DNA of 64,000 nucleotides from Litoribacter populi (GTDB lineage Bacteria; Bacteroidota; Bacteroidia; Cytophagales; Cyclobacteriaceae): the NCBI RefSeq assembly GCF_007483685.1, contig NZ_VMKN01000001.1, forward strand, positions 558,001-622,000. Direction: 5' to 3'. Shown here piece by piece: positions 1-8,038 of the stretch. The notes below the pieces were generated by a model that searched no databases, was not told the origin of the DNA, and was given only the letters and a program-made list of their open reading frames with translations. Both the position numbers and the translations under genes were made by a program. Position 1 is the stretch's first letter; every line of letters starts with the position of its first letter.

Positions 1-220
1 CCGTCACCTGTTCGAGTAGGTCCAGAGTTACCGAAAAGCTTTCCTGATCCAAGTCCAACCTACGTAGATAATCTTTACGGAAAAGCACCTTAATGCCAGT
101 GCTTGACTCAAAAAGGTTTACCGCATTAATAAACTCAATTTCTTTCTCATCAGTAATGTGTTGGGCAAACAGTGAACTGGAGATAAGGGTAAACAAAAGG
201 GGAAAAATGTATCTTTTCAT
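1..220 (-). CDS. Exported protein, N-terminal fragment with possible STN-like domain
   Basis: Only the first 73 codons lie in the window; the gene runs off the left edge. The start ATG is at 220 and is followed by a clear signal peptide (Lys-Arg, hydrophobic core, then Ser-Leu-Phe-Ala-Gln as the likely cleavage site near residue 20). The mature part has the flavour of a short secretin/TonB N-terminal (STN) domain: a helix ending in FESSTGIKVLFRKDYL, then an LDLDQESF strand and another helix. That domain is common at the front of Bacteroidota TonB-dependent receptors and of FecR-regulated systems, so a receptor is one reading. The domain call is inference from about 50 residues. It is divergent from the ccm operon. 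Confidence 0.5.
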   Translation of the reverse strand, partial: MKRYIFPLLFTLISSSLFAQHITDEKEIEFINAVNLFESSTGIKVLFRKDYLRRLDLDQESFSVTLDLLEQVT

Positions 221-371
221 CTAAGCAAGCATAAAGTTATTCTCAATGAAGTTCCTAAACTACATCTTTAGAAATATTTGAACAAACTAATGAATAATTT
301 TAACTTTTAATCTTTAACAATTCTTTTTTATTTGGACGGTAATTTGGGTCTAGGTGTCCCACATTCTTTGT

Positions 372-379
372 TATCTTTG
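372..379 (+). promoter_or_regulatory. Putative -7 box (TATCTTTG) of ccmB
   Basis: TATCTTTG matches the Bacteroidota -7 consensus TAnnTTTG. It ends only 5 bases before the ccmB ATG at 385, so the transcript would be leaderless or nearly so. A TTTG at 343-346 lies further upstream than the usual -33 spacing. Confidence 0.5.
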
Positions 380-384
380 CACCC

Positions 385-1041
385 ATGTGGAACCAAGTCG
401 CAGTATTGATCAAAAAGGAGATGACGCTTGAGTGGAGGCAGAAGTATGCCCTCAACGGTATTCTGCTCTATGTGGTCAGCGCCGTGTTCATTACATATCT
501 GAGTGTGCAGGGAGCCCTGTCAATTCCCACTTGGAATGCACTTTATTGGATCATCATATTATTTTCGGCAGTCAATGCTGTAGCCAAAAGTTTCGTTCAG
601 GAGCACCAGGGCCGTCAGCTTTATTATTACATGATTGCCTCTCCGGAAGCCATCATCGTTTCGAAGATCATATACAACACCCTGCTGACTTTATTATTGG
701 CTCTGCTGGGTTATTTGGTCTTTTCGGTGATTTTGGGGAACCCGGTGGAGGACCAGTTACTTTTTATAACCAACCTTGCTTTAGGTGCTGTGGGATTTTC
801 TGCTTGCCTCACCATGGTGTCGGGAATAGCCTCCAAGGCTGGAAATAACGCAACCCTGATGGCAATCTTAAGTTTTCCAATCATCATCCCTATACTTCTA
901 ATGGCCATCAACATTTCTAAAAATGCCATTGACGGACTTGATCGGGGAGTGAGTTATGACAAACTGATAACCTTAATGGCCATCAATGCCATAGTCACAG
1001 CAGTGGCTTATATCCTCTTCCCTTACATCTGGCGAAGCTGA
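385..1041 (+). CDS. ccmB: Heme exporter protein CcmB
   Basis: CcmB is the membrane subunit of the CcmABCD heme-handling ABC complex of System I cytochrome c maturation, in the inner membrane. The 218-residue product has the usual length and about six hydrophobic segments, and starts with the family-typical short cytoplasmic stretch (QVAVLIKKEMTLEWRQKYAL) before the first membrane helix. It heads a plus-strand operon with ccmC, a ccmD-like gene, ccmE and ccmF. The ATPase partner ccmA is not in the window: the gene to the left is unrelated and on the other strand. The start ATG lies right behind a promoter-like box. Confidence 0.92.
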   Translation: MWNQVAVLIKKEMTLEWRQKYALNGILLYVVSAVFITYLSVQGALSIPTWNALYWIIILFSAVNAVAKSFVQEHQGRQLYYYMIASPEAIIVSKIIYNTLLTLLLALLGYLVFSVILGNPVEDQLLFITNLALGAVGFSACLTMVSGIASKAGNNATLMAILSFPIIIPILLMAINISKNAIDGLDRGVSYDKLITLMAINAIVTAVAYILFPYIWRS

Positions 1042-1293
1042 TTGGAACTATTCGTAGATTAAGTTTTTCTTTTCCAATTTCGGTTTGCTTTCTTGAATAA
1101 CATTAAGAAAATCTTACTGAAAACCTCAAATCAGAAGATTTTACTGCTTTTGGTTTGGGAAGAGATCAGGATGTCACAAATAGAATCGAGGCAAATACAA
1201 TTCATATGCAAAAAGGAAATTGGAGATATTTCCGGTAAGTTGTTGATAGGTAATATATTAGCCAAAAAGGGCTGAAATCAGGAACTTATGCCG

Positions 1294-1301
1294 TACTTTT
1301 G
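1294..1301 (+). promoter_or_regulatory. Putative -7 box (TACTTTTG) of ccmC
   Basis: TACTTTTG fits TAnnTTTG and lies 24 bases before the ATG at 1326. The TTG inside this box would extend the ccmC frame upstream by nine codons, but it would lie in the promoter, so it is unlikely to be a start. The 285 bases between ccmB and ccmC show no convincing gene. Confidence 0.5.
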
Positions 1302-1325
1302 CAATTAGTAAGCAAAACAATTGAA

Positions 1326-2003
1326 ATGAAAGCATACTGGTGGAAAGTGTTGGCGATCTTGTTATTAGCATATACTCTGATTGCTGGCCTACTCTTAGAC
1401 GTGCCCCGCTTGGCCATTCTTAACGAAACCATACGGGCATTGCACTTCCATGTGACCATGTGGTTTGGCATGATCATCATGTTGGTGATCGCTGTTTATT
1501 ACAGCATCAAGTATCTTCGTAAAGGAGACCTTAAAGATGACGACATGGCTATTGAGTTTACCTCAGCCGGCATACTTTTCGGTGTTCTGGGTATTGCTAC
1601 CGGCATGCTTTGGGCCAAATTTACTTGGGGCGACTATTGGAGCGGAGATCCAAAGCAAAACGGTTCTGCCATTGCCTTGCTGATGTATTTTGCCTATCTG
1701 ATACTTAGAAATTCCCTTACAGATGTTCACCAGCGTGCCCGAATCGGTGCGGTGTACAACATCTTTGCCTTTGCGGCGTATATCCCCTTGATTTTCGTGC
1801 TACCCAGACTTACCGACAGCCTTCACCCAGGCAACGGTGGTAACCCAGGATTTAATGCCTATGATCTGGACAGCAAACTGAGAATGGTGTTTTATCCCGC
1901 CATCATAGGTTGGACCTTGCTCGGAGCATGGATCGCTACAGTGAGGGTGAGATACAGAAGGCTTGAAAGAAAACTTGAAGACAAACTTATTAACCAAGTA
2001 TAA
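1326..2003 (+). CDS. ccmC: Cytochrome c maturation protein CcmC (CcsA family)
   Basis: CcmC binds heme with its tryptophan-rich periplasmic loop and loads it onto CcmE. The 225-residue product is a polytopic membrane protein. Its WWD-type segment, FTWGDYWSGDPKQNGS at about residues 99-114, is an altered form of the classical W-G-x-x-W-x-W-D sequence. Conserved histidines flank it (for example in the ALHFHVTMWFG helix near residue 40). The ATG at 1326 is preferred over an upstream TTG at 1299 because that TTG lies inside a promoter box and the residues it adds are not family-like. The stop codon directly abuts the next ATG (2004), so the two genes are probably translationally coupled. Confidence 0.93.
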   Translation: MKAYWWKVLAILLLAYTLIAGLLLDVPRLAILNETIRALHFHVTMWFGMIIMLVIAVYYSIKYLRKGDLKDDDMAIEFTSAGILFGVLGIATGMLWAKFTWGDYWSGDPKQNGSAIALLMYFAYLILRNSLTDVHQRARIGAVYNIFAFAAYIPLIFVLPRLTDSLHPGNGGNPGFNAYDLDSKLRMVFYPAIIGWTLLGAWIATVRVRYRRLERKLEDKLINQV

Positions 2004-2246
2004 ATGCAAAAGTGGTTCATTATTCTTTTCCTTTGCTTTAGCCTCAATGCAGTGGCCCAGGAAAAAATCGGCATTTCAGAAGAAGATTATCAAAATGACC
2101 GTATCGAAATGGCGGATGTAATGAGGTCTGAGGGGAAAATTTATGTGGTAGTCGGTATTATCGGGATCATAATGGGAGGAATTCTCCTTTATCTGATCAA
2201 TACGGAAAGAAAGATTACCAAACTCGAAGAGCATTTTAATAATTAA
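2004..2246 (+). CDS. CcmD-like small membrane protein
   Basis: This 80-residue protein has an N-terminal signal-like hydrophobic stretch ending in AVAQ, a polar spacer, one membrane helix (about residues 48-66, VVVGIIGIIMGGILLYLI) and a charged tail with ERKITKLEEHF. That layout, and its place between ccmC and ccmE, match the CcmD family proteins of Bacteroidota. CcmD helps release holo-CcmE from the CcmABC complex. The sequence alone is too short for a motif-based call, so position carries much of the weight. Compared with proteobacterial CcmD it has an extra N-terminal hydrophobic segment. Confidence 0.75.
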   Translation: MQKWFIILFLCFSLNAVAQEKIGISEEDYQNDRIEMADVMRSEGKIYVVVGIIGIIMGGILLYLINTERKITKLEEHFNN

Positions 2247-2278
2247 GGTTTAAGAAGGCCTGCATACCCAGTATTATT

Positions 2279-2677
2279 ATGAAAAAAGGACATATTTTAG
2301 GCATTGGCGTGATTGCAATCGCGATAGTCATCATCATCACCATGATGGGCAGCGCCAGTACTTATGAAAGTTTCAACACCGCTCGCACCATGGCCATTAA
2401 TGGCAATGATAAAGCAATCCACGTGGTAGGTGAGTTGAAGAAAAACACCACCGGCAATGTGGTAGGCATCGAAGTGGGCGAGGATAAAACTTCCTTCCAT
2501 TTTATGATGGTAGACAATGACGGAGTGGAGCAAAAGGTATTCTATAACGAGCCTGTTCCGGCAGACTTTCACCGCTCTGAACAAGTTGTGGTGATCGGCT
2601 CTTACAAAAGAGATGACCTTTTCGTGGCCGACAAGATTTTGATGAAGTGCCCTTCCAAATATCAGGAGGAAGTTTAA
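2279..2677 (+). CDS. ccmE: Heme chaperone CcmE, Cys-type (CxxxY)
   Basis: CcmE carries heme from CcmC to CcmF, anchored in the inner membrane with its OB-fold domain outside the cytoplasm. The 132-residue product has one N-terminal membrane helix (about residues 5-25) and then a compact beta domain. The heme-attachment site near the C terminus reads KCPSKY, with Cys124 and Tyr128, where proteobacterial CcmE has His and Tyr (HxxxY). The CxxxY form is known from Desulfovibrio and archaea (the variant called System I*). Thirty-two bases separate it from the ccmD-like gene, so it belongs to the same operon. Confidence 0.92.
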   Translation: MKKGHILGIGVIAIAIVIIITMMGSASTYESFNTARTMAINGNDKAIHVVGELKKNTTGNVVGIEVGEDKTSFHFMMVDNDGVEQKVFYNEPVPADFHRSEQVVVIGSYKRDDLFVADKILMKCPSKYQEEV

Positions 2678-2739
2678 TAAATGAGTGGTTAAAAGTACTT
2701 CTGGGGGGATTAGCCCCCTGATACATATCCCCTATAATT

Positions 2740-5268
2740 ATGATTAATACCTTTGTTGGTAACCTGGGCCATTTCATGGTGATCTTAGTTTTTGTAAGTT
2801 CCATCGTGACGGCCTTTTCTTATTATAAATACACCCTAGCTAACGAACTCGAGCGGGCAGGTTGGCGGAAATTCAGCAGGATATCCTTTTATGTGCATGC
2901 AGTGGCCAGTATCGCCGTTGTAGCCATACTTTTCAACATCATTTATAATTTCAGATTCGAGTACTTTTACGCCTACTCGCATGCCTCTCGGGCCCTGCCG
3001 GTACATTATATGATTTCCAGTTTCTGGGAAGGACAAGAAGGGAGTTTTCTCTTGTGGATTTTCTGGAATGTGGTTTTGGGAATCGTGCTAGTGCATACTA
3101 ACAAATCATGGGAAGGTCCTGTGATGGTGGTGTTTGCATTGGTACAGGCATTTCTAGTATCCATGATTTTGGGTGTGGTGATAGGTGACCTTAAAATCGG
3201 TAGCTCCCCATTCATCCTTTTAAGGGATGTTTCCAATGCTCCGATTTTCAGCATTGATCCTAATTTTGTCCCTGAAGACGGTACGGGTTTGAACCCGCTA
3301 TTGCAGAATATTTGGATGGTGATTCACCCGCCAACGCTGTTTTTGGGTTACGCTTCTACTTTGGTGCCGTTTGCCTATCTGATGGGTGGACTTGCTACTG
3401 GCAGGTATAAGGAATGGATCCGTCCTGCCTTGCCATGGACTATTTTCTCCGCATTTATCTTAGGAATGGGAATTATGATGGGTGCCTACTGGGCATATGT
3501 GACCTTGAACTTTGGGGGTTATTGGAACTGGGATCCGGTTGAAAATGCCTCATACGTACCTTGGTTGATCCTCGTGGCTTCTATCCACACCATGATCACG
3601 TACAAGAAAAGCAGTACAGCTTTGAAGACTTCCATCGTATTGGTGATCACTTCTTTTATCCTCGTGCTTTATGCAACTTTCCTAGTGAGAAGTGGTGTGC
3701 TTGGTGATACCTCTGTACACTCATTTACTGACTTGGGACTTTCCGGTCAACTACTGATTTACCTTTTATTCTTCCTGTTTGTGGCTATTTTCATTTCTGC
3801 CAAAGTATGGAAGCATATACCTTCTTCAGAAAAAGAGGCTTCTGTTTATAGCCGTGAGTTCTGGATTTTCATTGGAGCCACTACATTGAGTTTGATGGCC
3901 TTCCAGGTGATTTTACCCACTTCGATCCCGGTTTTCAATGCCGTGATCGAAAGCTTTGGTGGTATTTCCAACATGGCCCCACCTGCAAATCAGGAGGAGT
4001 TTTACAGCAAGTTCCAGTTATGGTTTGCCGTGGCCTTGGCGATATTGACAGGAGTTGGCCAGTTCTTCTGGTGGAAGAAAATGGATAAGAAAGCGTTGAA
4101 GGATGCTTTGACTGTGCCTTATGTAATAGCCATGATTGTTTCGGCTATCATCATCACGTTGGGAAAAGTTTATAACATTTCCTATATCGTTATCGTGGTG
4201 GCTGGTGCATTTACCATAATAGCCAATGGTACTATACTGATTAAAATTCTTAGGAAATCCAGTTTTAAATTGGCTGGAGGTTCTTTGGCCCATATAGGAT
4301 TGGGTATGATTTTGATTGGGGTGATGTTCTCATCCGGTTATTCCCAAGTCATCTCTACCAACATGTCAGGATTGACCTACAAGAAGGACTGGGAGGATGA
4401 GCTTAATAAGGAAAACGTCCTGCTCTGGATCAACAAACCTCTGCAGATGCTGGAATACGATGTGATCTACCGTGGTCGTCATAAGAAAGTATCCGGTGTA
4501 CCTGGCTATGTAAGCGTCAACAAACTTCAGAGCACCGAAAAGGTGAATGAGGCAATTGCATTAGCGGACATTGAAGTCAAGGGAAAAACCTATCATAAAA
4601 AGGGTGAGAAAGTGGAGATCGTGCTGGAAGAAAACAGCTACTTTGAGATCGAATATTACAAAGGGGATGATTATAAATTCACCCTTTACCCAATGTCCCA
4701 GCCTAACCCGACCATGGGGTTGATATCCTCTCCGGATTCCAAATGGTTTGTAGGCAAGGACCTTTATACTCACATTTCAGCCATCAATGATTACGATGAG
4801 CCGGAGTGGAAAGATGATGAGTTTTACGAAGCATCTCCAGGAGAGCAGTTCCACATCAGTGACTATGTAACCACTTTCGAAAGCGGTGAAGTCTTGGATG
4901 AAGTGGAAGGCTTGAATCTTAAAGAAGGCGATGTGGCCGTTCAAGCCAATCTTATAATATATGACAATGACATTGAAAAGAGGTTGAAACCAATTTTCAT
5001 CATCAGTGGCAACCAGGTGGGCCGTGTTCCAGTTATCGACCAGGAACTTGGAGTAAAGGTTGAGCTGAACAACATTATCCCAGAGGAGAATAAGTTTAGC
5101 TTCAAGGTAAACCGCTACCAAAAAGATTACGTGGTGATGAAGGCCATGGTCAAACCCCATATCAATATCTTATGGGCAGGGACCTTGCTGATGCTTATAG
5201 GTTTCGGCGTGGCTATCTACCGTCGCTATGATGAGTTTATAAAAATGCGTGACAAAGGACTTGAATAA
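2740..5268 (+). CDS. ccmF: Cytochrome c heme lyase CcmF (CcsA/CcmF family)
   Basis: CcmF transfers heme from CcmE to apocytochrome c in the inner membrane. The 842-residue product has many membrane helices and the textbook WWD heme-handling motif, FGGYWNWDPVENASY at about residues 258-272, preceded by WMVIHPPTLFLGY, which holds a conserved heme-ligand histidine. It is clearly longer than the roughly 650 residues of proteobacterial CcmF: after about residue 530 it carries a large soluble, probably periplasmic region of some 270 residues before a final membrane helix (about 815-832) and a short basic tail. No ccmG, ccmH or ccmI gene follows; a terminator closes the operon. Confidence 0.93.
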   Translation: MINTFVGNLGHFMVILVFVSSIVTAFSYYKYTLANELERAGWRKFSRISFYVHAVASIAVVAILFNIIYNFRFEYFYAYSHASRALPVHYMISSFWEGQEGSFLLWIFWNVVLGIVLVHTNKSWEGPVMVVFALVQAFLVSMILGVVIGDLKIGSSPFILLRDVSNAPIFSIDPNFVPEDGTGLNPLLQNIWMVIHPPTLFLGYASTLVPFAYLMGGLATGRYKEWIRPALPWTIFSAFILGMGIMMGAYWAYVTLNFGGYWNWDPVENASYVPWLILVASIHTMITYKKSSTALKTSIVLVITSFILVLYATFLVRSGVLGDTSVHSFTDLGLSGQLLIYLLFFLFVAIFISAKVWKHIPSSEKEASVYSREFWIFIGATTLSLMAFQVILPTSIPVFNAVIESFGGISNMAPPANQEEFYSKFQLWFAVALAILTGVGQFFWWKKMDKKALKDALTVPYVIAMIVSAIIITLGKVYNISYIVIVVAGAFTIIANGTILIKILRKSSFKLAGGSLAHIGLGMILIGVMFSSGYSQVISTNMSGLTYKKDWEDELNKENVLLWINKPLQMLEYDVIYRGRHKKVSGVPGYVSVNKLQSTEKVNEAIALADIEVKGKTYHKKGEKVEIVLEENSYFEIEYYKGDDYKFTLYPMSQPNPTMGLISSPDSKWFVGKDLYTHISAINDYDEPEWKDDEFYEASPGEQFHISDYVTTFESGEVLDEVEGLNLKEGDVAVQANLIIYDNDIEKRLKPIFIISGNQVGRVPVIDQELGVKVELNNIIPEENKFSFKVNRYQKDYVVMKAMVKPHINILWAGTLLMLIGFGVAIYRRYDEFIKMRDKGLE

Positions 5269-5291
5269 AAGGTCCTTTCTAACAATTAGCA

Positions 5292-5323
5292 ACAAAGCCC
5301 TTAGGAATACCTGAGGGCTTTGT
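5292..5323 (+). terminator. Hairpin terminator after ccmF
   Basis: ACAAAGCCCTTAGG (5292-5305) pairs over its whole length with CCTGAGGGCTTTGT (5310-5323), with one G-U pair and a 4-base loop. It lies 24 bases after the ccmF stop. The T tract behind it is short, so efficiency is uncertain. Confidence 0.65.
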
Positions 5324-5759
5324 CGTTTATAGGCGCAGTAGGCTTTAGGATTGTGTAAGTTGAATCAAAAGCACTTCTTCTCCATCTTTTCCAGGAGACA
5401 AATTGAACATACATTGCCAGCCACTCCGTATCCACACCGAACCCACTCCGTACCCACTATGTATTTTGACGGAGTGGATTGAGAGTGGACACTGAGTGAT
5501 GTGGGGTTGGATATGTCTGAATATTAGCACTATGTAGTGGATTGCTTTATTTATTGATTGTGATAATATAAAGGAAGGTTGTCTGAAAGATAACGCTTGG
5601 ATAGATTCAAGCAGTCAGATTTAATGGTAGTGATAGTTTGGAGTCCATCGGCTTAATATTTATGATTGTTTATTCACAAAAAATATACCTGGCAGTAGTT
5701 TTTTGCTGAGTTGAGATACGTTTTAACAAAATCTCAACAGAAAATCCATAAATTCACCT
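5324..5759. other. Gene-free stretch between ccmF and the DUF2520 gene
   Basis: No convincing gene is seen in these 436 bases. The left half holds short direct and inverted repeats (5421-5477, listed separately). A minus-strand open frame at 5345-5530 covers the repeats and reads as Ser-Gly-Tyr/Trp-Gly-Val low-complexity protein; it may be a remnant of coding sequence but has no recognisable domain. The right half is AT-rich and should contain the promoter of the gene at 5760; no clear TAnnTTTG box is visible there. Confidence 0.5.
5421..5477. repeat. Short direct and inverted repeats with core CCACTCCGT
   Basis: CCACTCCGTATCCAC (5421-5435) recurs as CCACTCCGTACCCAC (5443-5457), a 22-base period with one mismatch. 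The reverse complement ACGGAGTGG follows at 5469-5477, so the second unit can form a 9-bp stem with it. The function is unknown. Confidence 0.6.
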
Positions 5760-6536
5760 ATGCATTTTAAGATAGCGATCATTGGTACGGGTAATGTCGC
5801 CTGGCATTTGGCATCTGCCTTTGAGGATGCCGGGCATGAGATTACCGAAATATATGGAAGGAGTATTGAAAAGGCCGAAAAATGGACCGAGCGGGTTTAT
5901 CAAGGAGAGGCGACCGATAGTCTGGATTTTACGGACAGCAAAGCTGAAATATTTGTACTTGCGGTAAGTGACAGCGCCATCTCTGAGGTGGCCGATGAGA
6001 TCATTTTGCCGGAGGAAAGCATTCTTGTTCATACCTCGGGAAGTGTACCCTTGGAGATCTTGGGATATAGCTCAGCGGCTTATACCGGGATTTTTTATCC
6101 ATTGCAGACCTTCACTAAGGGTAAAGAAGTGGACTTTCAGCAAGTGCCTATTTTATTGGAGTCGGATGATCAGCAGACCTTGCTGATCTTAAAAAAGCTT
6201 GCCAGGTCGATATCGCCCCTTCAATATGTAGTTAAATCTAAGGACAGGAAGGCGCTGCATATTGCGGCGGTGTTTGCAAGCAACTTTACCAACCACATGG
6301 TGAGGATCGCAGAGGAAATTATGCACAGGCAGGGATTGGATTTCGAAATGCTCAAACCCTTGATCATCGAGTCCATGACCAAAACCCTGGAAATGGGTGC
6401 CAGAAGAGCACAGACCGGTCCTGCCCTTAGGGGGGATATGGATACTTTGGAAAGTCACCACCAGTTTTTGAACTACAATGAGACCATTGCAGAGATCTAT
6501 AGATTGGTGAGCCAGGATATTATTGATAGTAATTGA
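5760..6536 (+). CDS. DUF2520 Rossmann-fold oxidoreductase-like protein
   Basis: The N terminus has a dinucleotide-binding glycine motif (IIGTGNVAWHLASAFEDAGH, residues 6-25) and resembles NADP-dependent F420 oxidoreductase and 6-phosphogluconate dehydrogenase-like proteins. The C-terminal half is helical and fits the DUF2520 domain (HIAAVFASNFTNHMVRIAEE and the ALRGDMDTLESH region). Length (258 residues) is normal. The substrate is not known. In many Bacteroidota this gene stands next to a geranylgeranylglyceryl-phosphate-synthase-like UbiA gene, as here (6715), often with a HAD phosphatase between them. That phosphatase is missing: 178 bases without a gene separate the two. Confidence 0.85.
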   Translation: MHFKIAIIGTGNVAWHLASAFEDAGHEITEIYGRSIEKAEKWTERVYQGEATDSLDFTDSKAEIFVLAVSDSAISEVADEIILPEESILVHTSGSVPLEILGYSSAAYTGIFYPLQTFTKGKEVDFQQVPILLESDDQQTLLILKKLARSISPLQYVVKSKDRKALHIAAVFASNFTNHMVRIAEEIMHRQGLDFEMLKPLIIESMTKTLEMGARRAQTGPALRGDMDTLESHHQFLNYNETIAEIYRLVSQDIIDSN

Positions 6537-6714
6537 ATGCATTACAAAAGGACTCAGAGTTCCATTGAGTTTGACACGGAGTTTCACGGTGCCTATTCGG
6601 GGATAAAATGGAGATTTAAGGGGGGCTGTTTTCCGTTGGAAAATTTGGTTTTCGTGTTGTTATTTATTTTTTGTAAACACCTGATTCAAATATGGTTTTT
6701 TGTAATTTACGGGT

Positions 6715-7587
6715 ATGAAAGTACAGCGAAGGGCGAAGAAGTTTACCATGGAGGCATTTTGGAAGATCATCAGGCCTGCCAACTTGTTGATTGTGGCTCT
6801 AGCCCAGCTGATGACGGCATTTTTCCTGATTGAAGAGACCCGCTTAGGATTGCCCATTCTTCAGGATTACAACCTCTATCTTATTATTTTATCCACCGTT
6901 CTGCTTACCGCGTCCGGTTACATGATCAACGATTACTATGATGTGAAGATTGATTATGTCAACCGTCCCGATGCTGTGGTGGTTGGACGGGGAATGCGGC
7001 GAAGGATGGTAATGATCTTACACACCATTTTCAACTTCACGGGTATCGGCATTGGCTTCTTGGTGGGTCCAAGGATTGCCTTGATTAATTTCTTTGCGGC
7101 CTTTGTACTTTGGCTATACAGCAACACCTTGAAAAGAATGCCTTTTATCGGTAACCTAACCGTGGCTTTGCTGGGAGGGATGGCCATCTGGATAATTGGA
7201 TACTATTACCAAACTACCAAGCTTTATGTACTCACCTACGCCATCTTTGCTTTTTTCATTAACCTGATCCGGGAGATTATCAAGGATATTGAAGACAGAC
7301 AGGGGGACAGAAAGCATGGGTGCCGGACTCTGCCAATCGTGATCGGATTTAGGGCTACCAAGAAGGTAATCTTTGCTATTGCGGGGCTATTTGTGTTGTC
7401 AATTTTGGTAGTGACATTCAAGGTTGGGAGTGATTTGCTCTATATCTACTTTGGAGGGCTTAGCATCCTGTTTTTTTACTTCATGTACCGAATTTACTAT
7501 GCGGATAGGAAGAGGCATTTCACCCAGCTCAGCCTGTTGGCGAAGATTCTGATGTTGACGGGGATATTGAGTATGGCATTTTTGTGA
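6715..7587 (+). CDS. UbiA-family prenyltransferase
   Basis: This 290-residue polytopic membrane protein has the polyprenyl-diphosphate binding motif of UbiA enzymes, NDYYDVKIDYVNRP at residues 72-85, and the second acidic motif in REIIKDIEDRQGDRKHG (about residue 190). Bacteroidota proteins of this kind are usually named geranylgeranylglycerol-phosphate geranylgeranyltransferase, but the true acceptor is not proven, so no symbol is given. The ATG at 6715 follows TAATTTAC (6703-6710), a weak version of the -7 box. A second Met at residue 12 (MEAFWKIIRPANLL) is a possible later start because the membrane domain begins right there. Confidence 0.85.
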   Translation: MKVQRRAKKFTMEAFWKIIRPANLLIVALAQLMTAFFLIEETRLGLPILQDYNLYLIILSTVLLTASGYMINDYYDVKIDYVNRPDAVVVGRGMRRRMVMILHTIFNFTGIGIGFLVGPRIALINFFAAFVLWLYSNTLKRMPFIGNLTVALLGGMAIWIIGYYYQTTKLYVLTYAIFAFFINLIREIIKDIEDRQGDRKHGCRTLPIVIGFRATKKVIFAIAGLFVLSILVVTFKVGSDLLYIYFGGLSILFFYFMYRIYYADRKRHFTQLSLLAKILMLTGILSMAFL

Positions 7588-7611
7588 AAAATAACAAAGT
7601 GAGCACATAAG

Positions 7612-7643
7612 AATTAACCGCAAAGGACGCGGAGTTTCGCAAT
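7612..7643. repeat. Intergenic repeat of the AACCGCAAAG type
   Basis: The stretch contains TTAACCGCAAAGGACGCGGA followed by GTTTCGCAATG. Similar AACCGCAAAG / CTTTGCGGTTA blocks occur at 8954-9076, 13412-13445 and 61864-61940, always between genes, so this is a dispersed intergenic family. Confidence 0.5.
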
Positions 7644-7734
7644 GGGTAAAAAAAGAAGTGAATTTTACAAATTCTATGCGCTTCTTTAATTTAATTAGGA
7701 AGGGTTTTTAAATGTTCTCAACCTTGAGAAGGTC

Positions 7735-7770
7735 TTGTACGTTTTAGAGAGTACGTTATTAAGTACTTAA
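7735..7770 (+). promoter_or_regulatory. Probable YefM operator with three GTAC cores
   Basis: Three GTAC tetramers at 7737-7740, 7751-7754 and 7763-7766 sit 14 and 12 bases apart just before the antitoxin ATG at 7781; the last is in the palindrome TTAAGTACTTAA. E. coli YefM binds palindromes built on TGTACA, so an autoregulatory operator is likely by analogy. Confidence 0.5.
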
Positions 7771-7780
7771 CTTTTATTTT

Positions 7781-8038
7781 ATGATAGCTGCAAATTATTC
7801 GGAATTTCGTTCAAATATGAAAGACTATTTGGATCGGGTTGAAGAAGATAAAGAGACTTTGATCTTAAAAAGAGGGACTGGTAAAGGTGCAGTTATTATT
7901 TCATTGGAAGAATATAACTCGATAATGGAAACCCTTCATCTTCTCAGCTCTCAGGCAAATGCTAAAAGGTTGTTTGAATCAATCGAGCAGATGAAGACAG
8001 GGAAGTCTTTTGAGAAAAAACTTATTGATGATAAATGA
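7781..8038 (+). CDS. yefM: Antitoxin of the YefM/Phd family
   Basis: This 85-residue protein has the Phd/YefM N-terminal fold (a strand, then FRSNMKDYLDRVEEDKETLILKR with a following VIISLEEYNSIMETLHLL segment), which binds DNA, and an acidic/basic C-terminal tail that wraps the toxin. It would neutralise YoeB and repress the operon through the GTAC-rich operator just upstream. Its stop overlaps the toxin start by four bases (ATGA), the usual coupling. The pair sits between a prenyltransferase gene and purN, a typical random landing place for such modules. Confidence 0.9.
   Translation: MIAANYSEFRSNMKDYLDRVEEDKETLILKRGTGKGAVIISLEEYNSIMETLHLLSSQANAKRLFESIEQMKTGKSFEKKLIDDK

Noticed and set aside
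1093-1275. 60-codon plus-strand frame between ccmB and ccmC
   Set aside because: It starts at TTG, has lysine/isoleucine-rich composition without a domain, and no promoter or ribosome signal; probably chance.
6537-6833. 98-codon plus-strand frame between the DUF2520 and UbiA genes
   Set aside because: It overlaps the UbiA start in another frame and contains no domain. It is not the HAD phosphatase that often occupies this place.
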